Shown in pieces: positions 18,281-26,659 of a DNA stretch of 64,000 bases. The notes beneath the pieces were generated by a model, which was not told the origin of the DNA, made no database searches, and saw nothing but the letters and a program-made list of their open reading frames with translations. This stretch comes from Micrococcales bacterium 31B (GTDB taxonomy: Bacteria; Actinomycetota; Actinomycetes; Actinomycetales; Dermabacteraceae). The DNA lies in the NCBI GenBank assembly GCA_022803075.1, contig JAFFTF010000002.1:288090-352089 (forward strand), written 5' to 3'. Position 1 is the first letter of the stretch. Each line of letters begins with the position of its first letter. Position numbers and translations under genes: made by a program.

Positions 18281-19174
18281 ATGGATTATTCTCGCTCGCA
18301 TCGCCTGCGCATTAAGTTCCGTGAGTACCTGGCACAAGAGAAGTGCTACGACGCTGCCTCGGTGTTCGACCCCCTTTCGGCACGCATGGCGCACGACCTA
18401 GGCTTCGAGATCGGCATCCTGGGCGGTTCCGTCGCCTCCCTGCAGGTGCTGGGCGCTCCCGACATCGCGGTGATTACGCTCTCGGAGTTTGCCGAGCAGG
18501 CCCGCCGCGCGTGCCGCGTGGCCGAGTTGCCGATGATCGCCGACGCCGATCACGGCTACGGCAATTCGATGAACGTGATGCGCACGATCCACGAGCTCGA
18601 GCGGGCGGGCATTTCGGCGCTATCGATCGAAGACACGCTGCTGCCCACCGCCTACGCGGGTCGCACCACCGACCTCATCAGCATGGACGAGGGTATTCAA
18701 AAGATTCGCGCGGCCGTCGCCGCTCGTCAGGACCGCGAGCTGGTGATCATCGCGCGCACCAACGTGGCGCTGCTGAACCCGTTCGAGTCGCAGGCCCGCG
18801 CGCTCGCATACCAGGCCGCCGGCGCCGATGTGCTGTGCCTCGTGGGGGTGCGCGATGTCGACCACCTCAAGCAGGTCACCGAGGGCATCACGATCCCGAT
18901 CATGCTGATCTCGTACAACAACCCCAAGCTGCGCGACTACGAACTGCTGGCCAAGATGGGCGTGCGCATCTGCGTTAACGGCCACCTCGCCTATTTTGCC
19001 GCGGTGAAGGGCACCTACGATTGTCTGCGCGAACAACGCGGCGTCGAAAGTAACGGCCTCACGCCCACCGAATTGGTGACGAAGTACTCCGACGTGACGG
19101 GCTATCAGGAATGGGCCCGCGAATATCTCGATGTCGACGAGACCGGTGGCAACACCAAGCGTCGGCGCAAGTAA
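18281..19174 (+). CDS. Isocitrate lyase/PEP mutase superfamily enzyme, oxaloacetate decarboxylase-like
   Basis: 297 residues. The whole sequence follows the pattern of the Mg-dependent oxaloacetate decarboxylase branch (Pseudomonas PA4872 type): [44 protein letters not shown] (metal-binding Asp), EDTLLP, IIARTN and a C-terminal [10 protein letters not shown]. The predicted reaction is oxaloacetate to pyruvate and CO2. Members of the superfamily are often misannotated as carboxyvinyl-carboxyphosphonate phosphorylmutase; no phosphonate gene is nearby, which argues against that. Not in an operon; its promoter appears to give a leaderless message. The basic tail NTKRRRK is unremarkable. Confidence 0.85.
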   Translation: MDYSRSHRLRIKFREYLAQEKCYDAASVFDPLSARMAHDLGFEIGILGGSVASLQVLGAPDIAVITLSEFAEQARRACRVAELPMIADADHGYGNSMNVMRTIHELERAGISALSIEDTLLPTAYAGRTTDLISMDEGIQKIRAAVAARQDRELVIIARTNVALLNPFESQARALAYQAAGADVLCLVGVRDVDHLKQVTEGITIPIMLISYNNPKLRDYELLAKMGVRICVNGHLAYFAAVKGTYDCLREQRGVESNGLTPTELVTKYSDVTGYQEWAREYLDVDETGGNTKRRRK

Positions 19175-19312
19175 CGCGAGGGCGGCGTGGGGCGTTCTGG
19201 ACGCCCTGCCCCTCCCCACCGGGTCGGCTTCCCTGGTAGCGTGGGCCCGGGCCACCGGCACGGTTCACCGTCCCTGATGCCGGTCACACACCCATGAACC
19301 AATGGAGCTAGG

Positions 19313-19318
19313 TAGCGT
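19313..19318 (+). promoter_or_regulatory. -10 box of a leaderless transcript
   Basis: TAGCGT, 6 bases before the GTG start of the ParA gene at 19325, with no ribosome site between. Confidence 0.55.
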
Positions 19319-19324
19319 CTGATT

Positions 19325-20113
19325 GTGCTCGTACTCAGTATTTGCAGTTTAAAGGGAGGCGTCGGTAAGACTACCGTCGTCCTGGGCTTGGCCTCCGCCG
19401 CACAGGCGCGCGGATTGTCGACCCTCGTGATTGACCTCGACCCGCAGGGCGACGCCACCATGGGGCTCAACGCGATCTGGAACCACGAGTACAACGCCGC
19501 GACCATGCTTGAAAAGGCCAACTACAAGGCCTTCACCGATGCCGTGCAGAGTTCGGGCTGGAACGAGCGCCCGGAGGACGCTCGCGTCGACGTGATTGGC
19601 GGTGCACCGCGAACGTCGATTCACGATCATCCCCAGCCCTCCCTGCGCCGCGTGCGACGCATCGACCAGTGGCTCTCTCAGGTCACCGATTACGACCTCG
19701 TGCTCATCGACTGCCCGCCCTCGCTGAACGGCCTCACGCAGACGGCGTGGGTCGCAAGTGATCGCGCCGTGATCGTTGCCGAGCCGTGCCTCTTTGCCGT
19801 CTCGGCCGCCGACCGCGCCCTCAATTCGATTGAGGAGATCCGCCGCGGCCCCGCGACCAGGCTCAAGCCGCTTGGCATTCTGATTAATCGCGAGCGGCAA
19901 CGCTCGGTAGAGCATGAGTACCGCGTCAACGAGCTGACCGACATCTTCGGGCCGTTGATCTTGCAGCCCAAGATTCCTGAGCGTGCGGGGTTGCAGCAGG
20001 CGCAGGGTGCGGCCAAGCCGTTGCACCGCTGGCCCGGACAGGTGGCCAAGGAGATGAGCGAGATGTTCGACGCGATCCTCGCGCAGGCGTTCACCTCGGC
20101 CACGACGCTCTAG
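19325..20113 (+). CDS. ParA/MinD-family ATPase
   Basis: 262 residues starting directly with the fold (MLVLSICSLKGGVGKTTVVLGLA). The deviant Walker A KGGVGKTT with its signature lysine, the Walker A' region LVIDLDPQGDATMG, and the Walker B YDLVLIDCPPSLNGL are intact. Such ATPases position chromosomes, plasmids or protein complexes. There is no ParB gene or obvious centromere-like repeat beside it, so this is probably an orphan cargo-positioning ParA rather than the chromosomal segregation protein. It converges on the MerR gene of the GarA cluster. Confidence 0.88.
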   Translation: MLVLSICSLKGGVGKTTVVLGLASAAQARGLSTLVIDLDPQGDATMGLNAIWNHEYNAATMLEKANYKAFTDAVQSSGWNERPEDARVDVIGGAPRTSIHDHPQPSLRRVRRIDQWLSQVTDYDLVLIDCPPSLNGLTQTAWVASDRAVIVAEPCLFAVSAADRALNSIEEIRRGPATRLKPLGILINRERQRSVEHEYRVNELTDIFGPLILQPKIPERAGLQQAQGAAKPLHRWPGQVAKEMSEMFDAILAQAFTSATTL

Positions 20114-20165
20114 CGGCAGCGGGGCGGTCCAGCCGGTAGCGGGGAGATCTAGCGGTAGCGGGCTA
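20109..20165. repeat. Imperfect tandem repeat at a convergent gene junction
   Basis: The tail of the ParA gene, TCTAGCGGCAGCGGGG (from 20109, containing its stop), recurs as CCGGTAGCGGGG (20133) and ATCTAGCGGTAGCGGGC (20147) up to the stop codon of the convergent MerR gene at 20163-20165. The whole 50-bp junction is made of this unit. Confidence 0.7.
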
Positions 20166-20792
20166 GCCCGTCATGCGCTCCCGGCGGCGGCGCGAGAACT
20201 CGTCCTGCCCGTCGGTGATCACGGAGGGGTCGTCCTCGTCGCGGTCCTGCGGCAACTCGGAGAGCGTGCATTCGACATCGCGCAGCACGCGGCCGAGGGC
20301 GATACCAAACACGCCGTGGCCGCCCAGTACGAGGTCGCTGATTTCGTCGGCCGAGTGGCACTCATAGATCGTGGCGCCGTCGCTCATCAGGGTGAGTTGT
20401 GAGAGGTCATCGACGCCGCGGCTGCGCAGGTGGTCAACAGCCACGCGAATCTGCTGCAGCGACACGCCCGTGGTGAGCAGGTCGCGCACGACCTTCAGCG
20501 CAATGATGTCGCGGAAACCGTACAGACGCTGGGAACCGCTGCCCTTGGCGTCCCGAATGCTCGGCTGGACCAGGCCCGTGCGGGCCCAGTAGTCGAGTTG
20601 GCGGTAGGTAATGCCGGCCACCTTGCACGCAACCGGCCCGCGGTAACCCTTGGACTGGTCGAGCACATTGAGCCCGTCGTCAAAGAGCATTCCCTGACTC
20701 ATGTCGGGGCTAGGCATGTGCGACAGTGCCGCGTCACCTGCGGTGCTCACATTAACCTCCGTTGTAGCCCGACCGTTGGGGAAAGACGCCAC
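20163..20792 (-). CDS. MerR-family regulator of the garA cluster (Rv1830/McdR-like)
   Basis: 209 residues. An N-terminal tail of about 45 residues is followed by a MerR winged helix (GPVACKVAGITYRQLDYWARTGLVQPS, QRLYGFRDIIALKVVRDLL), then VDHLRSRGVDDLSQLTLMSDGATIY and an acidic C-terminus. In mycobacteria and corynebacteria two MerR genes flank garA/odhI; this one matches the distal member (Rv1830), reported to regulate cell division. It has no cysteine ligands of metal-sensing MerR proteins. Lies 190 bases downstream of ftsR; the DUF151 nuclease gene usually between them is missing. Confidence 0.8.
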   Translation of the reverse strand: MASFPNGRATTEVNVSTAGDAALSHMPSPDMSQGMLFDDGLNVLDQSKGYRGPVACKVAGITYRQLDYWARTGLVQPSIRDAKGSGSQRLYGFRDIIALKVVRDLLTTGVSLQQIRVAVDHLRSRGVDDLSQLTLMSDGATIYECHSADEISDLVLGGHGVFGIALGRVLRDVECTLSELPQDRDEDDPSVITDGQDEFSRRRRERMTG

Positions 20793-20982
20793 GATGGCCT
20801 CAAGTCAGACATTCAAAATCTAGACGGTGCGGGGGCGGCAAGCAACGACATCTATCGCGGCGTGTCACCCAATCTCCATAAATCGCCGAAACGACGGGGA
20901 ACCAACCTGACGAACTGATCGTTAGATAACCCTCACACTACCCATTCTAGGGGCAGGCCCCTCGGCGCGCACTCATGACCGC

Positions 20983-21672
20983 CTAGTCGGCGCCCGCCTC
21001 GCGGCGCAGAATGGACGAGTGCAGTCGCAGCATGGCCTCGGTGGCTACCTGACGACGCTCCCGGAGAGCGCGCGCCCCCTTCGAATCGGTCCCGCCGCCG
21101 AGGGTAGCCCTCTGTATGGCATCGAGTTCACGTTCGACGGCGAGCCGCACGACGCGCAGGTTTCGGGGGTGCAGTCCGCACTCGGCGAGGGCCTTAGCGG
21201 CACGCACCGTTTCGAGGTCTTCGGTGGAGTAGTGTTCCTGTCGCGACGACGGGATCAGCCCGAACTCCGACAGCTCGGTGAAAAAGGTTTCGCTGACCTC
21301 AGCGATGCGGCACAGTTCTTTGCGCAAGAAGGTGCGGCTCGTGGCCGCGCTGAGGGTCTTGGACGCCAGGGTGCGAACGTTGGGGTGTTCGCCCGCCGCG
21401 TCGCTCGCCTCGAGTTGCTCGGCGATGACTTTGAGCGGCAGGTGCCGGTCGCGCTTTTGGGTGAGAATGAACCGCAACCGTTCGACGTCGTCGCGGCTGA
21501 ACCGGCGATGCCCACCGCCCGAGGTGCGTTCGGAGGCGATCAGGCCCTCGTCTTCGTAGAAGCGAATTTTCGAGGGGCTGATGTCTGGAAACTCGTCGGC
21601 GAGCAGGTCTTTCACCTGACCGATGGTGAGGACTTTAAAGCTGTGCTGCGTCTTGCGCTGAGCCATTGCCAT
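20983..21672 (-). CDS. ftsR: MerR-family transcriptional regulator FtsR
   Basis: 230 residues from the ATG at 21672 (MAMAQRKTQ); GGGAGG lies 11 bases before it, and ATG 21666 is an alternative. MerR winged helix at the N-terminus (LTIGQVKDLLADEFPDISPSKIRFYEDEGLI, GGGHRRFSRDDVERLRFIL), then a helical region with a second partial helix-turn-helix (FTELSEFGLIPSS, YSTEDLETVRAAKALAE). Length and position directly after garA match FtsR of Corynebacterium (the Rv1828 group), an activator of ftsZ. Assignment rests on synteny and general sequence pattern. Confidence 0.78.
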   Translation of the reverse strand: MAMAQRKTQHSFKVLTIGQVKDLLADEFPDISPSKIRFYEDEGLIASERTSGGGHRRFSRDDVERLRFILTQKRDRHLPLKVIAEQLEASDAAGEHPNVRTLASKTLSAATSRTFLRKELCRIAEVSETFFTELSEFGLIPSSRQEHYSTEDLETVRAAKALAECGLHPRNLRVVRLAVERELDAIQRATLGGGTDSKGARALRERRQVATEAMLRLHSSILRREAGAD

Positions 21673-21787
21673 GCCGCGGTCGCCCTCCCAATTCGGTCGT
21701 GTCGCGTGCACTACGCGTCTACCTACTATTGTCGCCGGCTCGCTGCCGAGTCGGCGCACCAGGTCGTGTGACGTGCGCCGGTAACGC

Positions 21788-22264
21788 CTAGTGCTGCACC
21801 GCGCCCGGGTAGTACGTCATGCGGTACTTACCGATCTGTACGCTGTCGCCCGTCTGCAGAACGGCCTCGTCGACCCGCTCGCGATTGACATAGGTGCCAT
21901 TCAGGCTGCCGATGTCACGCACCTTGAATCCGCCCTGCACACGCACGAATTCGGCGTGGCGGCGCGAGACGGTGATGTCGTCGAGAAAAATGTCGCTCGA
22001 GGAGTGACGACCCGCGACAGTGCTCTCGGAATCGAGGAGGAACCGCGCTCCCGAGTTGGGGCCGCGCGAAACGATGAGCATCGCCGACCCCGCCGGGAGG
22101 TCTTTGATCATCTGCAGATCGACCAGCGAAAGCGGTCGGGTCACGTCTTCAACGATCTCCGCACCCTCGAGGGGGGCAAACGTCGACGTGAGGTCCGCGT
22201 TGTAGGGCCGTGGAGCCGCCGCGGTCTCCGCGCCCGGTTCCGACGCCGTGTGGTCATCGCTCAC
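21788..22264 (-). CDS. garA: FHA-domain protein GarA/OdhI
   Basis: 158 residues from the GTG at 22264, chosen for GAGAGG 9 bases upstream; longer in-frame starts exist at 22288 and 22381 but have no ribosome site. GarA/OdhI inhibits 2-oxoglutarate dehydrogenase and controls glutamate metabolism; phosphorylation of its N-terminus by Ser/Thr kinases makes the tail fold onto the FHA domain and switches it off. The FHA domain (about 60-158) has the phosphothreonine-binding GRHSSSDIFLDD, SRRHAEF and SLNGTYVNRE motifs. The N-terminal phospho-site reads DLTSTF where the textbook sequence is ETTSVF, so only the second of the two threonines is kept. ftsR follows. Confidence 0.88.
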   Translation of the reverse strand: MSDDHTASEPGAETAAAPRPYNADLTSTFAPLEGAEIVEDVTRPLSLVDLQMIKDLPAGSAMLIVSRGPNSGARFLLDSESTVAGRHSSSDIFLDDITVSRRHAEFVRVQGGFKVRDIGSLNGTYVNRERVDEAVLQTGDSVQIGKYRMTYYPGAVQH

Positions 22265-22610
22265 GAATCTAATCGCCTCTCTACACATACCCTGTGCACC
22301 TGGTGAACGGGCCCGCTCACGCGCTGCCCTCACCCATACTCTTTGCTCTGTCCACGCCGCCGCAGCAGCGCCGAACATCACCGCGCTAAACGCTGCTGCG
22401 AATATCGCGAAAATTGATTGTCGCGAATGCGTAGAACAGTCTAAGCGGTCACATTCACCCTTGTGGCTTTCACCCTAGACTATCGCCTACCAGGGCGGAA
22501 ACGTATCCCATCGGGGCCGCCGTGACACAGGTTTTTGCCGTTGTTGACCTAATACTTTTCGGCCTCGTCTGAGGCGTGCATGACTGGTGGGGGCGGGGAG
22601 CCCAATACGG
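22265..22610. other. Intergenic region upstream of garA (346 bp)
   Basis: Lies between the trp-associated membrane protein gene and garA, both on the minus strand. It is more AT-rich around 22385-22560 than its surroundings, suggesting the garA promoter. Candidate minus-strand -10 elements such as TAGTCT near 22480 can be found, but none is convincing. No gene or repeat seen. Confidence 0.45.
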
Positions 22611-23285
22611 TTAGTTCAGCTCTTCGCCACGGCTCAGCGCGTCCCAGTCGTCGGCCGCCTCCGAGGTGCCCGGTTCCAGGAACACGTCCTCACCCTCGTC
22701 GCCGTCACCCGCTCGCGCCGCGGTGCCAGCGGCACCCGCGCCTGCCAGCGCGCCACCCGCGCGTCCTGCCGCTCCCTCGCCGCGGCCGGGCAACCCGCCG
22801 TCTCGCGAGAAGCGCTGACTCACCCCCCACTGCGAACCCCCCACGGCCACCCACACGGCGAGCACCAGCACGGCAACGCATAATACCAGCGCACTGGCCG
22901 GCACCCACGCGACAACACTGGCCGACTGCACGGCCCCTGCCAACGTGTCCGAACCCGCCACCGCGCTCGTTGCTGCGCCCAGGGGGTCGAGCCAACCGAC
23001 CACCACCACGGCCGCCGCGCCCGCCCCCAAGAGGCCCAAGATCACCACGTACACGAAGCGGCTCCGCGCACGCGCCATGGTCATGGCGGCCGCCGCAGCG
23101 AGCATGGCCACCCCGAGGGCACCGAGCGCGGGCACCGCCTGCTGCCCGAGTAGATCGGTCGACGCCGTCGACCCCAGGAAGTCGCGCACGTTGGCGTGCA
23201 TCCACGTCAGTCGCGTCGAGCCGAGCACCAGCGCCCCCAGCAGGAGGCCCGCCAGCACGGCAACGGGTTTCTTTAGGGTCCGCAC
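22611..23285 (-). CDS. Trp-operon-associated membrane protein (TIGR02234)
   Basis: 224 residues with a hydrophobic N-terminal helix (about 8-25), two central helices (about 50-100) and a fourth (about 125-150), then a Gly/Ala-rich cytoplasmic tail. This layout and its place immediately after trpE match the actinobacterial trp-associated membrane protein family; the early RLTWMH segment fits. The GTG start overlaps the trpE stop (TAGTG), so translation is coupled. The function of the family is not established. Confidence 0.85.
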   Translation of the reverse strand: MRTLKKPVAVLAGLLLGALVLGSTRLTWMHANVRDFLGSTASTDLLGQQAVPALGALGVAMLAAAAAMTMARARSRFVYVVILGLLGAGAAAVVVVGWLDPLGAATSAVAGSDTLAGAVQSASVVAWVPASALVLCVAVLVLAVWVAVGGSQWGVSQRFSRDGGLPGRGEGAAGRAGGALAGAGAAGTAARAGDGDEGEDVFLEPGTSEAADDWDALSRGEELN

Positions 23286-24853
23286 TAGCGGCCCTCCTCG
23301 GGCCGAGCCGGAGCCAGCGACGCGGCACTCGCCACGGCGCGCACCATCGCGGCGGCCTTGTTCACGGTCTCCTCGTACTCGGCCTCGGTCTGCGAATCCG
23401 CCACGATGCCGCCGCCGGCCTGCACGTGAGCGCTGCCCTCGCGCAGCACCGCCGTGCGAATCGCAATCGCCATGTCCATATTGCCCGCGAAATCGAGATA
23501 TCCGATGGTGCCCCCGTAAATGCCCCGCCGCGCCACCTCCAGCGTGTCGATGATGCGCATGGCCATCGGCTTCGGGGCGCCCGACAGCGTACCCGCAGGG
23601 AACGTGCAGGCGAGCGCGTCATAGGCGGTGCGGCCCGGGCTCACCCGACCCTCGACCGTTGACACGAGGTGCATGATGTGGCTAAACCGATGCACTTGCA
23701 TAAACTCGGTCACCTCGACGCTGCCGGGCTCGCAGAAGCGCTGCATGTCGTTGCGGGCCAGATCGACCAGCATGAGATGCTCGCTCGTCTCCTTGTCGTC
23801 GCCCAGCAGGTCTTCGCCCAGCTCGTGATCACGCTTGGCCGTCTCGCCGCGCGGCCGCGAGCCCGCGATGGGGTGCATGATCGCGCGCCCGTCCTGCACC
23901 GTCACGAGCGCCTCGGGTGACGCCCCCACCACGTCGAGCGGGCGGCCCGCTCCATCGAGGGTGCGCACGATGAACATGTAGGGGCTGGGATTAATGCTGC
24001 GCACGACGCGATACACGTCCACCGGGTGCGCCGAGCTCGCCACGTCGAAACGCTGCGACACCACCACCTGGAACGCATCACCGTCGACAATGTGCTCGAT
24101 GGCCTGGCGCACGGCCTTCTCGTGCTGGTCTTTGCGGATCCGATAGTCCACCTTCGGATCGTTCTCGAGCGCGTAGGTTGAAACACTCGAGGGCAGGGGC
24201 CGCAGGAGGTTCTCCAACATGGCGTCCACGCGCGCGAGCGCATCCTCATAGGCCGCCTCGGCGCCCGTCGCCTCGTTATTGTGATTGATCGCGTTGGCGA
24301 CCAGGGTGACCGTGCCGTTGCGGTGATCATAAATCGCAACATCGCTCGCGATCATCATCGAGAGCTCGGGCACCCCCAGTTCGTCGGGGTTTTGATCCGG
24401 CAGCTTCTCCCAGTGACGCACCGCGTCATAACTGACGTACCCCACCATGCCGCCCGTAAACGCGGGCAAACCGGCAATCGCGGGAGTGTGCAGCGCTGCC
24501 ATCGAATCGCGCAGGGCGTCCAAAGGATTACCCGAGGTGGGCAGGCCCACGGGCGGCTCGCCCAGCCAATGCGCCTCGCCGTCGCGGCTCGTGAGAGTCG
24601 CCACGCTCGCGGCACCGATGAACGAGTAGCGGGCCCACTGGCCCTCCACGGCCGACTCGAGCAGGTACGTGTGCGGGCCGTCCCCCGCGAGCTTGCGATA
24701 AATGCTGAGTGGGGTCTCTTCGTCCGCCAAGAATCGTCGCAGCACGGGAATGACGCGCCGGTCGGCGGCCATGCCGAGAAAGTCCTCGCGGCGGGGCCAC
24801 ACCTCACCGAGGGGCAGGTTGTCGGGTACCGCGAACGTGGTCGCAGTCTGCAT
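23285..24853 (-). CDS. trpE: Anthranilate synthase component I
   Basis: 522 residues. Converts chorismate and ammonia (from the glutaminase subunit) to anthranilate, the first step of tryptophan synthesis. The N-terminal LLES motif, which binds feedback tryptophan, is present. The chorismate-binding domain shows the catalytic IAGSRPRG, ETSEHLMLVDLARND, the TFPAGTLSGAPKPMAMRIID segment and YGGTIGYLDF. AGAGGAC before the ATG serves as ribosome site. It follows hisI by 73 bases; the other trp genes are not in this window. Confidence 0.96.
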   Translation of the reverse strand: MQTATTFAVPDNLPLGEVWPRREDFLGMAADRRVIPVLRRFLADEETPLSIYRKLAGDGPHTYLLESAVEGQWARYSFIGAASVATLTSRDGEAHWLGEPPVGLPTSGNPLDALRDSMAALHTPAIAGLPAFTGGMVGYVSYDAVRHWEKLPDQNPDELGVPELSMMIASDVAIYDHRNGTVTLVANAINHNNEATGAEAAYEDALARVDAMLENLLRPLPSSVSTYALENDPKVDYRIRKDQHEKAVRQAIEHIVDGDAFQVVVSQRFDVASSAHPVDVYRVVRSINPSPYMFIVRTLDGAGRPLDVVGASPEALVTVQDGRAIMHPIAGSRPRGETAKRDHELGEDLLGDDKETSEHLMLVDLARNDMQRFCEPGSVEVTEFMQVHRFSHIMHLVSTVEGRVSPGRTAYDALACTFPAGTLSGAPKPMAMRIIDTLEVARRGIYGGTIGYLDFAGNMDMAIAIRTAVLREGSAHVQAGGGIVADSQTEAEYEETVNKAAAMVRAVASAASLAPARPEEGR

Positions 24854-24926
24854 CGGGTGTCCTCTTCAGATGGTGGGGCGGGCCGGACGCCGCGTGGCAC
24901 GCGGGCCGGGAACGTACAGGATGCGA

Positions 24927-25316
24927 CTAGTGCCGCTCGATGCGACTAGGGCGCTCGATGGCCACCGCCCCAAGGTTGTCGGCGATAAAGCAGGTGCGCT
25001 GGCCCGTGTGGCACGCGGCACCCACCTGATCGACCTCGACGAGCAGCGCGTCGCCGTCGCAATCCAGCGCGACGCTCTTCACATACTGATAATGACCGCT
25101 CGTGTCGCCCTTGCGCCAGTACTCGCCCCGGCTGCGCGACCAAAAGGTCACGCGCCCCTCCGTGAGGGTGCGGCGCAGGGCCTCGTCGTTCATCCACCCG
25201 AGCATCAGCACCTCGCGCGAATCGTACTGCTGCACGATGGCCGCCACGAGGCCGTCCTTGGTGCGCTTGAGCCGCGCCGCGATGGCCGGATCGAGCGTCG
25301 CCTCGGCGCCGGTCAC
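24927..25316 (-). CDS. hisI: Phosphoribosyl-AMP cyclohydrolase
   Basis: 129 residues from the GTG at 25316, which overlaps the metK stop (GTGA); the longer ORF upstream is an artefact reading through metK. Opens the purine ring of phosphoribosyl-AMP, the third step of histidine synthesis. The family core is intact: [50 protein letters not shown] and CF, with the metal-binding cysteines and aspartates. Stand-alone cyclohydrolase without the HisE domain. hisI beside trpE is common in Actinobacteria, but coupling to metK is less usual. Confidence 0.94.
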   Translation of the reverse strand: MTGAEATLDPAIAARLKRTKDGLVAAIVQQYDSREVLMLGWMNDEALRRTLTEGRVTFWSRSRGEYWRKGDTSGHYQYVKSVALDCDGDALLVEVDQVGAACHTGQRTCFIADNLGAVAIERPSRIERH

Positions 25317-26575
25317 AGCCCCACCGCCGCGCGCAGGTCGTCCACGCGATTGGTGGCCTCCCACGCGAAACCCTCGCGGCCGAAATGGCCGTACGCGGCG
25401 GTCGGCCCGTACACGGGTCGCAGCATCTCCAGGTCGCGAATGATGGCCTGGGGGCGCAGGTCGAACACCTTGCGCACGGCCTCCTGAATGCGCGAATCGG
25501 CAACCGTGCCCGTGCCAAACGTTTCGACGTAGAGCCCCACGGGCTCGGCCTTGCCAATGGCGTACGCCACCTGCACCTCGCACCGTGACGCGAGTCCTGC
25601 GGCCACCACGTTTTTCGCTACCCACCGCATCGCGTACGCGCCACTGCGGTCGACCTTGGAGGGGTCCTTGCCGCTGAACGCGCCGCCGCCGTGACGGGCG
25701 TAGCCGCCGTAGGTGTCCACGATGATCTTGCGGCCCGTGAGACCCGCGTCGCCCACGGGGCCGCCAGTGAACCATTCACCCGCGGGATTGATGAACACGC
25801 GGGGAGAACTCGTGTCGATCTGCGTGATGGGAGCGAGCACATGGTCGATGACCTCACGGCGCACGTCGCGCTTGAGCGCCTCCATGCCCGGGTAGTGGCG
25901 CGCCACCTGGGTCGAGATAACTATAGTGTCGACCCGCAGCGCGTGACCGTGGTCGTCGTAGCCGATCGTCACCTGGGTCTTGCCGTCGGGGTAGATGTAG
26001 TCGAGGATCCCTTCGTGGCGCACCTCAGCCAGGCGCTCGGAGAGCCGATGCGCGAGGTAGATGGGCAGCGGCATGAGATCGGCCGTGTCATCGCACGCGA
26101 AACCAAACATGAGGCCCTGATCGCCCGCTCCCTGCTGACTGAGGTCGTCGGCGAGGTGGCCGTCGTCGCGCTTCTCGAGGGCGTTATCGACGCCGTGCGC
26201 GATGTCGGCCGACTGCGTGCCGACCGTGTCGATGATCTTGCAGGTGGCCCCGTCGAAATCTTTCTCGGCGGAGTCGTAGCCGATGCGGATGATGGTCGCC
26301 CGCGCGATCGCCTCGTGATCAACGGTCGCATTCGAGGTGACCTCGCCCGCGATCACCACGAGATTCTGGCTCGTCAGCACCTCGCACGCAACGCGCGCCG
26401 TGGGGTCCTGCGCGAGGTGGGCGTCGAGAATGGCGTCGGAGATCGCGTCGGCGATCTTATCGGGATGCCCCTCCGTCACCGATTCGGAGGTAAACAGCCG
26501 CAACTCGCCCGCGACCTGGTCGCGAGCATCGGCCGCCTGCTGGGGCTCGTCGGCCCCGGCGCGTGAAGGATTCAC
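25313..26575 (-). CDS. metK: S-adenosylmethionine synthetase
   Basis: 420 residues, GTG start with GAGG 8 bases upstream. Forms S-adenosylmethionine from methionine and ATP. N-terminal [24 protein letters not shown] (ATP and Mg binding), central [15 protein letters not shown], and the P-loop-like [19 protein letters not shown] are all conserved. It follows coaBC by 84 bases. In most Actinobacteria priA follows metK; here hisI does. Confidence 0.97.
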   Translation of the reverse strand: MNPSRAGADEPQQAADARDQVAGELRLFTSESVTEGHPDKIADAISDAILDAHLAQDPTARVACEVLTSQNLVVIAGEVTSNATVDHEAIARATIIRIGYDSAEKDFDGATCKIIDTVGTQSADIAHGVDNALEKRDDGHLADDLSQQGAGDQGLMFGFACDDTADLMPLPIYLAHRLSERLAEVRHEGILDYIYPDGKTQVTIGYDDHGHALRVDTIVISTQVARHYPGMEALKRDVRREVIDHVLAPITQIDTSSPRVFINPAGEWFTGGPVGDAGLTGRKIIVDTYGGYARHGGGAFSGKDPSKVDRSGAYAMRWVAKNVVAAGLASRCEVQVAYAIGKAEPVGLYVETFGTGTVADSRIQEAVRKVFDLRPQAIIRDLEMLRPVYGPTAAYGHFGREGFAWEATNRVDDLRAAVGL

Positions 26576-26659
26576 AGTTCACACCTCAAAGTAGTTATCA
26601 GTCGTACGTTTCGTGCTCGGTGTGGCCGCGAGCAGGCGGCCCGCCGAGATTCGGCCCGG

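Noticed and set aside
18281-19174. Phosphonate-metabolism PEP mutase
   Set aside because: Sequence pattern follows the oxaloacetate decarboxylase branch, and no phosphonate genes are adjacent.
19325-20113. Chromosomal parABS locus or plasmid origin
   Set aside because: No parB gene, parS site or dnaA-box cluster seen near the ParA gene.
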